Below, one piece after another: positions 53,544 to 62,841 of a stretch of DNA of 64,000 nucleotides; within the stretch, counting starts at the first letter, position 1; each line of letters begins with the position of its first letter. This DNA comes from Arcicella rosea (lineage in GTDB: Bacteria > Bacteroidota > Bacteroidia > Cytophagales > Spirosomataceae): assembly GCF_040543805.1 (NCBI RefSeq), contig NZ_JBEUMS010000018.1:97918-161917 (forward strand). Reading direction: 5' to 3'. Below the pieces are notes generated by a model. That model saw only the letters and a list, made by a program, of their open reading frames with translations. It had not been told where the DNA came from and made no database searches. The position numbers were made by a program, and so were the translations under genes.

Positions 53544-54473
53544 TTATTTCAGCGGTAAATGTACTTCTGCCATCATACAACGAGCAGAACCGCCACCATT
53601 TCCTTCTATCATCGAAAGGTCGAAATGATGAATTGTGCAGTAATCTTCAAGAATTTTTATTTGTGAAGAAGTTAATGAATAATAGGCTGCATTAGACATC
53701 ACTAACATTTTATCACCTTTTTCGCTTCTTACTTCTAGCATGTTGCCAGCGAATTGATTCATTTGTGCCTGTGTAATTTCAACAATTCTTTTACCATTTG
53801 ATTCTAAAGAATTTCTCAATTGCAAGCGTTCATCTAAATCTGGAACGGCTTCTAAGCAAACTACAGAAAACATATCGCCAACACACATCAATACATTGGT
53901 GTGGTAAATTTGCTTGCCATTTTCATCTACTGCTTCAAAAGCTACTATTTGATAATTCGTTTGCAAAGCAAATTCAGCCAATACTTCTTGATGCGTTCTT
54001 GGTGAAATACAAGCGTAGGCAATTTTATTTTTTCGGTCTAACACCATTGAACCTGTACCTTCTAAGAATTTATCTTCTTGTTCAAAAGACGACAAATCAA
54101 TGACTTTATTGACATAAAATTTCTCTTGAAGGCTATCTACAATATCTTCTCTACGTTCCAATCGTCTATTTTCTGCTTGCATTGGATACAGCATTACTGT
54201 GCCATCGTTATGAAACGAAATCCAGTTGTTCGGAAAAATAGAATCAGGAGTATGTGGGTTTGGCGTATCCTCAATAACGATAATATCAACGCCCGCTTTG
54301 CGGAGTTGAGCCACCATTTCATCAAATTCCTTTAAAGCAATTTCTTGTGAACTAGCTTGCGTTTCTTTACCAAAAGCTTGATTTTGAAAAGCATTCGAAG
54401 TAGCAGTTTGTTCATTGAAACCAAAACGAACTGGACGAATCATTAAAATATGAGCAGTAGTTTGATTTTGCAT
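53544..54473 (-). CDS. ctlX: Citrulline hydrolase-like amidinotransferase-fold protein CtlX
   Basis: A 309-residue guanidine-modifying enzyme. It opens ILMIRPVRFGFNEQTA, has TPNPHTPDSIFPNNWISFH with the substrate-binding Asp/Asn, GTGSMVLDRKN, a His in YHTNVLMCVGD and catalytic Cys299 in GGSARCMMAEVHLP. This order is that of the CtlX family, linked to citrulline use in Francisella. It lies 35 bp after an arginine deiminase-family gene on the same strand; together they could turn arginine to citrulline and then onward. The exact product has not been shown for this protein. Confidence 0.88.
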   Translation of the reverse strand: MQNQTTAHILMIRPVRFGFNEQTATSNAFQNQAFGKETQASSQEIALKEFDEMVAQLRKAGVDIIVIEDTPNPHTPDSIFPNNWISFHNDGTVMLYPMQAENRRLERREDIVDSLQEKFYVNKVIDLSSFEQEDKFLEGTGSMVLDRKNKIAYACISPRTHQEVLAEFALQTNYQIVAFEAVDENGKQIYHTNVLMCVGDMFSVVCLEAVPDLDERLQLRNSLESNGKRIVEITQAQMNQFAGNMLEVRSEKGDKMLVMSNAAYYSLTSSQIKILEDYCTIHHFDLSMIEGNGGGSARCMMAEVHLPLK

Positions 54474-54508
54474 GGCTTTTGAAATTGTTAATTAAATGCT
54501 TGTTTTGA

Positions 54509-55948
54509 TTATAATTCACTTCTTAAAATGGGCATCGACATACAGTGCGAGCCACCTCTTGCTCTTGAAAGTTCAGCCGAAGGAAGCATAATAAAAGTAT
54601 TTTGAATGGTTTCAGGCGAACGTTTTCCTGATTCAAAATCATTTAATAAATCCTCCATCTTAATGGTTTCAAATCCTACTTCTTTGAAAGCCTCAAGTGT
54701 TTTATCATTTCTGTCATAACCGATAACCACACCTTCTTTCACTGCCAATAAATTACAAGAATCTGTCCATTGTTCTCTGGCTCCATAAGGAAATTCATTA
54801 TTTCCTGAATAAATAAACTTCACATCCAATGGTTGACAACCGAGGTCGTAAATAGAAATTTCGGTTAATAATTCTTCCAAACTTGCAATTTCACGAGGTT
54901 CATGTGCTTGTCCACGTCGAAACTGAACAATATGTACTTGTTCCGCTTTTTTAGAAGGAAGTAAACCCGCTTTGATTAATACTTCATCTTCAGCTTTTAA
55001 TTGTGGTTTAGCCAAAGAACCCAGCAAGACCCAAACATTGCGTTTTACTTGCGTGAAAACCGTATCAATGTGCATATAATCACGTTTGTTCGGAATTTTT
55101 ACCAAAGTAATTTTGTCCACAATTTTCTTTTCAAACAAAATTTTAATCACTTGTTTTGCCGCATTTACGGTTGTTCTTTCAGAAATACCAATCAGTAAAT
55201 GGTTTTTAGCGACCATCATTACATCGCCACCTTCTAATGTAGTTTGTGCTTCGTTGGCTTCGTATTCTGGTAACAAGAAAAGCGTTTCATTATCTGGAAT
55301 TTCAATTAAATTTTTACGAACCGCATCAAAAATCGGGTGATTAAAGAAAATATATTGTACCAATAAAGCTTCACGAGTACGTGCCTGTTTCTTCGGACGA
55401 TTCAGCAAAATATGGTCGTTGATGGTAATGCCAATATCACGAGTAAAAATAAAATTTGGAATAGGAGGGAAAAGCATTTCGCCAGAAGGAGTACTTCCTG
55501 AAATCAACGTTTTTGCTAATTCGATAGGTGGAAGATTGAACAATTCATCATGGGTAGAATACCATTCTTTTTCAATGGCACAAGCCGCCGCAACGAGTTT
55601 CATCCTCACTAAATCGTTTTCAAGAATATCAGAAAGTAATTTTTGAAGTTCAATAACTTTATCTGAATTAAAATATTCAGGATGGTCTGGCTTGAAAAAA
55701 TTACGTTCATTATCGGCATTAATCGTTGCCAATTTCCCTTTTATCTTATCTGGGTCAAGGAAATAAAGTAATGTTTTTACGTAAAAATCATATTCTTGAC
55801 GGCGCATTGTATCTAAATGAACGATGTCTTCAAAAAGCCAATCTTGTGCTTTTGAAGGAACAACTTTGCCTAAACCACTATCGGGACTATGAATGAGCAA
55901 TCGCCTAAGCGTGCCTACTTCTGAAGAAACTTGGATGAGATTTTCCAT
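54509..55948 (-). CDS. Arginine deiminase family protein
   Basis: A 479-residue enzyme of the arginine deiminase family. Landmarks are SEVGTLRRLLIHSPD, NFIFTRDIGITIND (substrate Asp), LEGGDVMMVAKNHLLIGISERT, MHIDTVFTQV (catalytic His) and Cys469 in GGSHCMSMP. It is longer than ArcA (about 410) by an N-terminal helical insertion (about 40-130). It would hydrolyse arginine to citrulline and ammonia. No ornithine carbamoyltransferase or carbamate kinase gene is adjacent, so the classical ADI energy pathway is not indicated; the partner is CtlX. Confidence 0.88.
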   Translation of the reverse strand: MENLIQVSSEVGTLRRLLIHSPDSGLGKVVPSKAQDWLFEDIVHLDTMRRQEYDFYVKTLLYFLDPDKIKGKLATINADNERNFFKPDHPEYFNSDKVIELQKLLSDILENDLVRMKLVAAACAIEKEWYSTHDELFNLPPIELAKTLISGSTPSGEMLFPPIPNFIFTRDIGITINDHILLNRPKKQARTREALLVQYIFFNHPIFDAVRKNLIEIPDNETLFLLPEYEANEAQTTLEGGDVMMVAKNHLLIGISERTTVNAAKQVIKILFEKKIVDKITLVKIPNKRDYMHIDTVFTQVKRNVWVLLGSLAKPQLKAEDEVLIKAGLLPSKKAEQVHIVQFRRGQAHEPREIASLEELLTEISIYDLGCQPLDVKFIYSGNNEFPYGAREQWTDSCNLLAVKEGVVIGYDRNDKTLEAFKEVGFETIKMEDLLNDFESGKRSPETIQNTFIMLPSAELSRARGGSHCMSMPILRSEL

Positions 55949-56189
55949 AAAAATGATTGATGAAATCTGATTTCTCGCAAGTACTCATAATTTTTTAGCA
56001 TTGTCAAGCCTGTTTTGAAAGGTAATTTTGAAAACATTGCCTATTGAATTTAAACTATGTTTTCGAGTAATAATTTTTTGAGAAAATAATTTTGCCCCAC
56101 AAATTTTTAATTGATTTGACTTTAATCCAGATATTTTATTCTTAACAAAGCCCTAAAAATATAGTAATGACCAAACTTTTTTCATTTAC

Positions 56190-56204
56190 TTAGAGTTGTT
56201 CTAA
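56190..56204. promoter_or_regulatory. Candidate operator upstream of sufC
   Basis: Inverted repeat TTAGA-GTTGT-TCTAA, centred about 43 bp before the -7 box. Its TTAGA/TCTAA arms resemble operators of iron or Fe-S responsive repressors. The assignment is inference from position and symmetry. Confidence 0.45.
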
Positions 56205-56235
56205 ATAAAGTATAGTATTTAAAAAATACAATATT

Positions 56236-56243
56236 TAATTTTG
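56236..56243 (+). promoter_or_regulatory. -7 box of the suf operon
   Basis: TAATTTTG fits TAnnTTTG. It is about 100 bp before the sufC ATG and is the best match in the 395-bp divergent region, which otherwise holds no gene. Confidence 0.5.
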
Positions 56244-56343
56244 TATCATGATTGGGAAGTTTACAATTGAGTAATCATTTTGAAATACATCAATAGGTAA
56301 ATGTTAATCTCCATCAATCAAGGTTTAGAAATTAATAGATAAA

Positions 56344-57120
56344 ATGCTCAAAATAGACAATTTACAGGCGAAGATTGGGGAGAAGCAAATCCTCAGAGGA
56401 ATTAATCTTGAAGTTAAGGCGGGTGAAGTACACGCAATCATGGGACCAAACGGTTCTGGGAAAAGTACTCTAGCTTCTGTATTAGCTGGACGTGAAGACT
56501 ATGAAGTAACTGGTGGAAGCGTAGATTTTAACGGAACAGATTTATTAGAATTAGCTGCTGAAGAACGTGCTGCTGAAGGTATTTTCTTAGCGTTTCAATA
56601 TCCAGTTGAAATTCCAGGAGTTTCAACAACCAACTTTTTGAAAACTGCTGTTAACGAAATTCGTAAATATCGTGGCGAAGAGCCAATGGATGCTGTTCAG
56701 TTCTTGAAAATGTTCAAACAGAAAATGGCTTATGTGAACATCGACCAATCTCTTTTGAACCGTGCTTTGAACGAAGGTTTTTCGGGTGGTGAGAAAAAGA
56801 AAAACGAGATTTTCCAAATGGCGGTACTTGAACCTAAATTAGCCATTTTAGATGAAACGGATTCAGGACTTGATATTGATGCACTTCGTATTGTAGCTGA
56901 AGGCGTAAATAAATTGAAATCTCCTGATAATGCTGTGATTGTGGTTACTCACTATCAACGTTTATTGGATTATATCGTACCTGATTTTGTTCACGTTTTA
57001 TACAAAGGACGTATCGTAAAATCTGGCACGAAAGAATTAGCCTTAGAATTAGAAGAAAGAGGTTACGACTGGATTAAAGCAGAAGTAGATGCTGAAGAAT
57101 TGGGCGAAACAATCGCTTAA
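56344..57120 (+). CDS. sufC: Fe-S assembly ATPase SufC
   Basis: A 258-residue ABC ATPase: Walker A GPNGSGKST, SufC-specific FLAFQYPVEIPGVST, ABC signature FSGGEKKKNE, Walker B LAILDETDSGLDIDAL (the SufC Asp-Glu-Thr variant) and H-switch in VVTHYQRLL. It powers the SufBC2D scaffold in the cytosol. It is the first gene of the plus-strand suf cluster. The expected sufB gene is absent from the window. Confidence 0.96.
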   Translation: MLKIDNLQAKIGEKQILRGINLEVKAGEVHAIMGPNGSGKSTLASVLAGREDYEVTGGSVDFNGTDLLELAAEERAAEGIFLAFQYPVEIPGVSTTNFLKTAVNEIRKYRGEEPMDAVQFLKMFKQKMAYVNIDQSLLNRALNEGFSGGEKKKNEIFQMAVLEPKLAILDETDSGLDIDALRIVAEGVNKLKSPDNAVIVVTHYQRLLDYIVPDFVHVLYKGRIVKSGTKELALELEERGYDWIKAEVDAEELGETIA

Positions 57121-57182
57121 TTCAATTTAGAGTTTTATTGTGTATTGGTCATTCTGATAACACAGCAATATCAATTATTAAC

Positions 57183-58499
57183 ATGGATAATAAAGATTCA
57201 TTAAAGGCTCAATTAATTTCAGATTTTCAAACGATTGAAGGACGTATGAATGGTGCAGCAAAATCTGCTGTTCACCAAGTGCGTCAAGAAGCGTTGAAAA
57301 CATTCGAAACTTTGGGCTTTCCGACGATAAAACACGAGGAGTGGAAGTATTCTAATGTCAAAAACTTGGTTAATCAAGCTTTTGAATTTAATGCAGCTTC
57401 TGATTTTTCAGCACAAGACGTAGCGGAATCGTCAATTCCAAACCTTGAAGGAAATATCCTTTACTTTGTGAATGGCGTTTACAATGCAGAACTTTCTTCT
57501 ATTGTAAGTCCAGCTTCAGAACTTCAAATTTTAACTTTTTCTGATGCTATCAAGCAAGAACCAGCTTTAGTTGAGAAGTATTTTAATCAATATGCTGATT
57601 CAAAAAACAATGCTTTTACTGCATTAAATACTGCATTCGCACATAATGGAATTTTTGTTCACGTACCAGCGAATAAAGTAGTTACTCAGCCAGTTATTTT
57701 AAGATTCATTGCTGATGCTCGTAAAGTAAATGTAGCATCTCAGCCAAGAAACTTAATTGTAGTTGGAAAACGTTCAGAAGTACAAATTGCAGAGGCTTTC
57801 CGTTCTTTAGGAGAAAACGCTTCATTTACCAATGCAGTAACGGAATTCTTTATCGAAGAAGAAGCAAATGTACATTATTACAAAGTTCAGAACGAATCAG
57901 ACAAAGCTTATCATATTGGTACAACATCGGTGCTACAAGCTGGGAAATCAGTTTTTACAGCCAATACTGTAACCGCTAATGGAGGTTTTGTACGTAATAA
58001 CCTCAATATTAAAATTGATGGCGAGTACGCAGAAGCGAATATGTTTGGCTTATATATTCCAAACAAAAAACAGCATATTGATAACCATACTGCTGTTGAC
58101 CACGCCAAGCCAAATTCAGAATCTAACGAATTATATAAAGGTATTTTGAAAGATAATTCTGTTGGAGTATTCAACGGTAAAATCTTTGTTCGTGAAGATG
58201 CTCAGAAAACAAACGCTTTTCAATCTTGTAAAAACGTATTGATGTCTGAAAATGCTTCTATGAATACCAAACCACAATTGGAAATTTGGGCAGATGATGT
58301 TAAGTGTTCGCACGGTACAACTACTGGACAATTGAACGAAGATGCTTTGTTTTATATGCAAGCTCGTGGTATTTCAAAAGAATCAGCAAGAGCATTATTG
58401 ATGTTGGCCTTCGCACAAGAAGTAATTGACAAGATGAAAATTCCTGCGATTAAAGAATATTTACAGGAGTTAGTTGTTGATAAGATTTATCAGGGATAA
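57183..58499 (+). CDS. sufD: Fe-S assembly scaffold protein SufD
   Basis: A 438-residue SufD: GFPTIKHEEWKYSNVKNL near the start, a beta-helix core, and the conserved end CSHGTTTGQLNEDALFYMQARGISKESARALL. The ATG at 57183 is used; the longer frame lacks an ATG. It pairs with SufB and SufC. It lacks the extra cysteines of SufB, so it is not a fused or substitute SufB. Confidence 0.94.
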   Translation: MDNKDSLKAQLISDFQTIEGRMNGAAKSAVHQVRQEALKTFETLGFPTIKHEEWKYSNVKNLVNQAFEFNAASDFSAQDVAESSIPNLEGNILYFVNGVYNAELSSIVSPASELQILTFSDAIKQEPALVEKYFNQYADSKNNAFTALNTAFAHNGIFVHVPANKVVTQPVILRFIADARKVNVASQPRNLIVVGKRSEVQIAEAFRSLGENASFTNAVTEFFIEEEANVHYYKVQNESDKAYHIGTTSVLQAGKSVFTANTVTANGGFVRNNLNIKIDGEYAEANMFGLYIPNKKQHIDNHTAVDHAKPNSESNELYKGILKDNSVGVFNGKIFVREDAQKTNAFQSCKNVLMSENASMNTKPQLEIWADDVKCSHGTTTGQLNEDALFYMQARGISKESARALLMLAFAQEVIDKMKIPAIKEYLQELVVDKIYQG

Positions 58500-58530
58500 T
58501 TGCTCACAGTAAAAAAGCACCATTGAAACC

Positions 58531-59763
58531 ATGATAACGACCGATATTTTAGACATACAAAAAATAAGAGCAGATTTTCCTATTCTTAATCAAGAAATCA
58601 ATGGAAAAAAATTGGTCTATTTTGATAACGCTGCAACGACACAAAAACCGACTGCTGTTATCAATGCCATTGCTCATTATTATAATTTCGATAATGCCAA
58701 TATTCACAGAGGGATTCACACATTAGCTGAAAGAGCTACTCGTGATTTTGAAGCTTCGAGAGAAGCCGTTCGTGAATTTTTGGGTGCATCTTCTATTGAA
58801 GAAATCATTTTTACTTCTGGTACAACACAAGGGATTAACTTGGTGGCAAGTACTTTTGGTAGAAAATTCATCAAGGAAGGAGATGAAATCATCGTGTCGG
58901 GAATGGAACACCATTCCAACATTGTGCCTTGGCAAATGCTTTGTGAAGAAAAAGGAATTACCTTAAAAGTAATTCCAGTAACTGAACAAGGTGAATTAGA
59001 CATGGAAGCTTACGAAAACTTACTTTCTGAGAAAGTGAAGTTAGTGGCTGTAAACCATGTTTCAAATTCATTGGGTACGATTAACCCAGTAAAAGAAATC
59101 ATAGCTTTAGCACATGAATATGGTGCCAAAGTATTGATTGATGGTGCTCAGGCAACTTCACATTTTAATATTGATGTGCAAGATTTAGATGCTGATTTCT
59201 ATGCTTTTTCGGCTCATAAATTATATGGACCAACGGGTATGGGTGCTTTGTATGGCAAAAAAGAGCTTTTGAATGCCATGCCTCCGTATATGGGTGGTGG
59301 TGAAATGATTAAGGATGTTACTTTCGAGAAAACTACTTATAATGAATTGCCATACAAGTTTGAAGCAGGTACGCCAAATATTGCAGATGTTGTAGCGTTA
59401 AAAACAGCTTTAGAGTATGCGAATGCACTTGGAAGAGAGAATATCGCAGCCCATGAAGATATGCTTTTGAGCTATGCTACTGAACAATTATCTGAAATTG
59501 AAGGACTAAGAATTATTGGTCAAGCAAAGAAAAAAGTATCAGTATTGAGTTTCGTAATTGATGGAATTCATCATCAAGATATTGGAGTTTTGCTTGATAA
59601 TCAAGGAATTGCTGTAAGAACGGGACATCACTGTACGCAGCCTTTGATGCAAAGATTTAATTTACTTGGAACTTCAAGAGCTTCTTTTGCAGTTTATAAC
59701 ACAATTGAGGAAGTAGATAGATTAGTGGCGGGTATTCATCGAGTAAAGAAAATGTTATTGTAG
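58531..59763 (+). CDS. sufS: Cysteine desulfurase SufS
   Basis: A 410-residue class II cysteine desulfurase. It begins IRADFPILNQEINGKKLVYFDNAATTQKP, has PLP-binding Lys in FSAHKLYGPTG and active-site Cys in RTGHHCTQPLMQ. It takes sulfur from L-cysteine and passes it to SufE. Immediately followed by sufE (46 bp), its partner. Confidence 0.96.
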   Translation: MITTDILDIQKIRADFPILNQEINGKKLVYFDNAATTQKPTAVINAIAHYYNFDNANIHRGIHTLAERATRDFEASREAVREFLGASSIEEIIFTSGTTQGINLVASTFGRKFIKEGDEIIVSGMEHHSNIVPWQMLCEEKGITLKVIPVTEQGELDMEAYENLLSEKVKLVAVNHVSNSLGTINPVKEIIALAHEYGAKVLIDGAQATSHFNIDVQDLDADFYAFSAHKLYGPTGMGALYGKKELLNAMPPYMGGGEMIKDVTFEKTTYNELPYKFEAGTPNIADVVALKTALEYANALGRENIAAHEDMLLSYATEQLSEIEGLRIIGQAKKKVSVLSFVIDGIHHQDIGVLLDNQGIAVRTGHHCTQPLMQRFNLLGTSRASFAVYNTIEEVDRLVAGIHRVKKMLL

Positions 59764-59809
59764 TTTGAAAACAGTGTAATACTATTTTCAAAACTATTCA
59801 AAAGAATTT

Positions 59810-60229
59810 ATGACTATCAACGAAACACAAGATGAAATCATTGATGAGTTTGCACTTTTTGACGATTGGGCAGATAAATATGAATACATCATTGATTTAG
59901 GTAAAAAATTAAAAGGCTTGCCAGAAGAGCAAAAAACTGAAGATAATATCATTAAGGGTTGTCAAAGTAGGGTTTGGCTGAATGCTCGTTTTGAAAATGG
60001 CAAACTACTTTTTGATGCAGATTCCGAAGCGATTATCGTAAAAGGTTTGGTGAATATGTTAATCAGAGTATTATCTGGACATACTCCCGATGAAATTACT
60101 GCTGCTGATTTGTATTTCATTGATAAAATTGGAATGACTTCACATTTGGCTCAAACTCGTTCTAATGGTTTGGCTTCGATGGTAAAGCAAATGAAAAATT
60201 ATGCAATCGCTTACGGCTTGAAAGCTTAA
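59810..60229 (+). CDS. sufE: Sulfur acceptor protein SufE
   Basis: A 139-residue SufE. The sulfur-accepting Cys51 lies in IIKGCQSRVWL, and YEYIIDLGKKLKGLPE and the end HLAQTRSNGLASMVKQMKNYA are family features. It receives persulfide from SufS and delivers it to the SufBCD scaffold. Full length, in operon with sufS. Confidence 0.95.
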   Translation: MTINETQDEIIDEFALFDDWADKYEYIIDLGKKLKGLPEEQKTEDNIIKGCQSRVWLNARFENGKLLFDADSEAIIVKGLVNMLIRVLSGHTPDEITAADLYFIDKIGMTSHLAQTRSNGLASMVKQMKNYAIAYGLKA

Positions 60230-60277
60230 TTATTTACTAAATATAATCCTAGAAATTCATTATTATTGATAGAAATC

Positions 60278-60589
60278 ATGTCGGAAGTTGAATTAAAAGA
60301 AGAAGTAATCAAAGCACTAAAAGGCGTATATGACCCAGAAATTCCTGTGGATGTGTATGAACTTGGCTTGATTTACGATATTAAAATTTTCCCTGTAAAT
60401 AATGTTTACGTATTGATGACTTTAACTTCACCTTCATGCCCATCTGCTGAAGCAATTCCTGTTGAAGTTGAACAAAAAATACGTGAAATAGAAGGTGTAA
60501 GTGAAGTGAGTGTGGAATTAACTTTCGACCCACCTTATTCGCAAGACATGATGTCTGAGGCAGCCAAATTGGAACTCGGTTTTATGTAA
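60278..60589 (+). CDS. DUF59/MIP18-family Fe-S assembly factor (SufT-like)
   Basis: A 103-residue single-domain DUF59 protein: VYDPEIPVDVYELGLIYDI, the TLTSPSCPSAEAIP loop with a conserved Cys, and VELTFDPPYSQDMMSEAAK. The start is the ATG at 60278. In Suf operons such proteins (SufT) help mature Fe-S proteins, while close relatives help phenylacetate oxygenase. The operon context supports the first. Confidence 0.92.
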   Translation: MSEVELKEEVIKALKGVYDPEIPVDVYELGLIYDIKIFPVNNVYVLMTLTSPSCPSAEAIPVEVEQKIREIEGVSEVSVELTFDPPYSQDMMSEAAKLELGFM

Positions 60590-60722
60590 TTGTGTTTTTA
60601 ATCAAGTTGTGCTTTAGCGTTTTTACGCTAGCTTTTTATTACAAGACAAAATCATATTTGAAGTGTTTCTTTGAAGAACAATTTTCAAATTGACTATTTT
60701 TCAAATTTTCAAACTTTATATC

Positions 60723-61139
60723 ATGTACCCAGAACATTTAGTAGCTCCGATGCGTGCTGACATCGTAGAAGGAGGATTCAAAGAATTAAAATCAGCTTCA
60801 GAAGTTGATCAAGTATTAGCTGAAAAAGGAACAACTTTAGTGTTTATCAACTCTGTTTGTGGTTGTTCTGCTCGTACTGCTCGTCCAGGTGTGAAAGAAG
60901 CCGTTTGGAATTCTGCTAAAAAACCAGAACATTTAGTAACGGTTTTCGCTGGTGTTGACCAAGAGGCAACTCAAAAAGTTCGTGAATATCATTTGCCATA
61001 TCCTCCGTCGTCGCCTTCAGTAGCATTGTTTAAAGACGGTGAATTGGTTCATTTTGTAGAGCGTCATCACATTGAAGGTCGTTCGGCAGAAATGATTGCT
61101 GGACACTTAGAAATGGTATTTGAAGAATTCTGTGCTTAG
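60723..61139 (+). CDS. BrxA/BrxB-type bacilliredoxin
   Basis: A 138-residue member of the YphP/YqiW family. The start is the ATG at 60723 (MYPEHLVAPMRADIVEG). The redox site is Cys46-Gly-Cys48 in NSVCGCSARTARPGV, the CGC form of bacilliredoxins, which remove bacillithiol from protein thiols. It lies last in the suf gene string, after 133 bp, and ends at a strong terminator. It may protect Fe-S enzymes or sulfur carriers; bacillithiol synthesis genes are outside the window. Confidence 0.92.
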   Translation: MYPEHLVAPMRADIVEGGFKELKSASEVDQVLAEKGTTLVFINSVCGCSARTARPGVKEAVWNSAKKPEHLVTVFAGVDQEATQKVREYHLPYPPSSPSVALFKDGELVHFVERHHIEGRSAEMIAGHLEMVFEEFCA

Positions 61140-61152
61140 TCACAAATTTTTT

Positions 61153-61198
61153 CCATAAAAAAAGCGACTTTCAATTTAGGAAGTCGCTTTTTTTATGG
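61153..61198. terminator. Bidirectional-type terminator after the suf cluster
   Basis: Perfect 18-bp arms at 61153-61170 and 61181-61198 with A-rich and T-rich flanks inside the stem. Confidence 0.88.
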
Positions 61199-61534
61199 GT
61201 ATTACTATTGATTTGAAATATTATCAAAAACTATTAAATCTGTGGTTTAAATCTTTTGCTGTCCAAGTTTAAGAGCTTTGAACAACAAGAGTTTATCTGA
61301 AAATCTTACAATCTATCTTGATATATTTTAAAGTAATTACTTGCTGAATCACTCAGTTTTATTGTGGAATTTCAGTAATTCCATTTTTTTAATTGCTTTT
61401 TTCAATTTCATAAAAACATTTTAACAATATAAAAGAATAATTAATAGTGGTAAAGTACAATGTTGTTGTCGTAGAATCAAAATCCTAGGAAATCATATTT
61501 TGTTTTAATTCTTCAACACGTAAACTTTACTATT
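61199..61534. other. Gene-free gap before the esterase gene
   Basis: About 335 bp of AT-rich sequence with no credible frame, RNA gene or large palindrome. It presumably contains the esterase promoter. Confidence 0.5.
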
Positions 61535-62839
61535 ATGAAAAAAAATGTCGTTTTACTATTATGCCTTATTTTTACTGCTTGTCGTGAAAAAACTGTTGAC
61601 CCTATTACACCTTCGCCAACACCTATTATACAGGAAACGAAAGAACAAGCAAAACTGAATTCGATAATTACGCCACTCAAGCAATCTGCCTTGGATTTAA
61701 CAGACGACGAACTCAAAGTATTAGACGAATTAAAATCTGCCTCTATTATTGGTTTGGGGGAAGCTACGCATGGGACAAAAGAGTTTTTTGACATGAAACA
61801 TCGCCTTTTCAAGTATTTTGTTGAACATTTTAATCATAAATACTTCGCTTTTGAAATGGATTATGCTGAATCGCTGATTTTTGATGAGTACGTACAAACC
61901 GGAAAAGGAGATATTGTACAACTCATGAAAGACAAAATGTACTTCTGGACTTGGAATACTGTAGAGGTAAAAAACCTTTTGGAATGGATGAAAAACTATA
62001 ATCAAGGAAAAGCAGAAGCCAACAGAGTACATATTTTCGGTATTGATTGTCAGACTTTCAAGTACAATGTACCAGAATTTGTAAAGAGAATGAGACTCAT
62101 TGACTTGTCTATAGGAAATAATGTGGATTTGCTATTAAAGCCTTTGTTGGATATTACGGGTGAGTACAAAGGTGGATATGGTAATAATGTTGTAGAAGTA
62201 GCCAGTTTGGTAAGTACAAACAAAGATTTAATTGTTTCAAAAAGTTCATTAAAAGAGTACCAAGTACTTGAGCATTTGGCAAATGTGGTTGTGCAAACAG
62301 AAGATTATCTAAAAATGTATTATACCAATTCAAGTTATATAAGTGGAAATGTGCGAGATAAATATATGGCTGATAATGTAGATTGGCTGAAAAATCAAAC
62401 GCCTAATCCAATGAGTGTTTGGGCTCATAATTTACACGTTGCCAATGAAGGTAACAATATGGGTAAAAACATTAATCAGACATACCAAGAAAAGTACCGT
62501 ACAATTGGCTTTTCTTTTGCAGAAGGTTCTGTTACAGCAGTAAATGTAAATCAAAAGAAATTGGCGTATAATGTTTTTGATTCGGATGTGAAGGAAAAAT
62601 ATATTAATCAACTTTTTTCACAAGCAAGCTCACCAAATTATATCGTAAAAATGGCTGATATGTTTGCTGACGAGTCGTTAAAAACTTATTTTATGAGTAA
62701 ACCTTTTTTTCAGATTGGTGCAGGTTTTTATAGTCCGTTTGAACTCACCAATTTTACTACATTGAAAGCCTATAATTTTACTTACCTAATTCATCTCAAT
62801 ACTTCTACTCATAGTAGTAATTATTTACTTACACCATAA
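61535..62839 (+). CDS. Erythromycin-esterase-family lipoprotein
   Basis: A 434-residue lipoprotein (lipobox Phe-Thr-Ala-Cys, Cys16). The esterase fold begins about residue 60 with IIGLGEATHGTKEFFDMKHRLFKY, whose Glu and His are the catalytic-core residues of the Ere family. AFEMDYAESLIFDEYV and the HNLHVAN segment follow. Ere enzymes open the macrolide lactone, but most family members have other, unknown substrates, and a surface-anchored form argues against simple drug resistance. The stop is followed after 2 bp by a MITE-like element whose left part contains the terminator. Confidence 0.9.
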   Translation: MKKNVVLLLCLIFTACREKTVDPITPSPTPIIQETKEQAKLNSIITPLKQSALDLTDDELKVLDELKSASIIGLGEATHGTKEFFDMKHRLFKYFVEHFNHKYFAFEMDYAESLIFDEYVQTGKGDIVQLMKDKMYFWTWNTVEVKNLLEWMKNYNQGKAEANRVHIFGIDCQTFKYNVPEFVKRMRLIDLSIGNNVDLLLKPLLDITGEYKGGYGNNVVEVASLVSTNKDLIVSKSSLKEYQVLEHLANVVVQTEDYLKMYYTNSSYISGNVRDKYMADNVDWLKNQTPNPMSVWAHNLHVANEGNNMGKNINQTYQEKYRTIGFSFAEGSVTAVNVNQKKLAYNVFDSDVKEKYINQLFSQASSPNYIVKMADMFADESLKTYFMSKPFFQIGAGFYSPFELTNFTTLKAYNFTYLIHLNTSTHSSNYLLTP

Positions 62840-62841
62840 AT

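Noticed and set aside
61535..62839. Macrolide-resistance gene
   Set aside because: The family match is clear, but lipid anchoring and low likeness to EreA/EreB beyond the motif make a resistance call unsupported.
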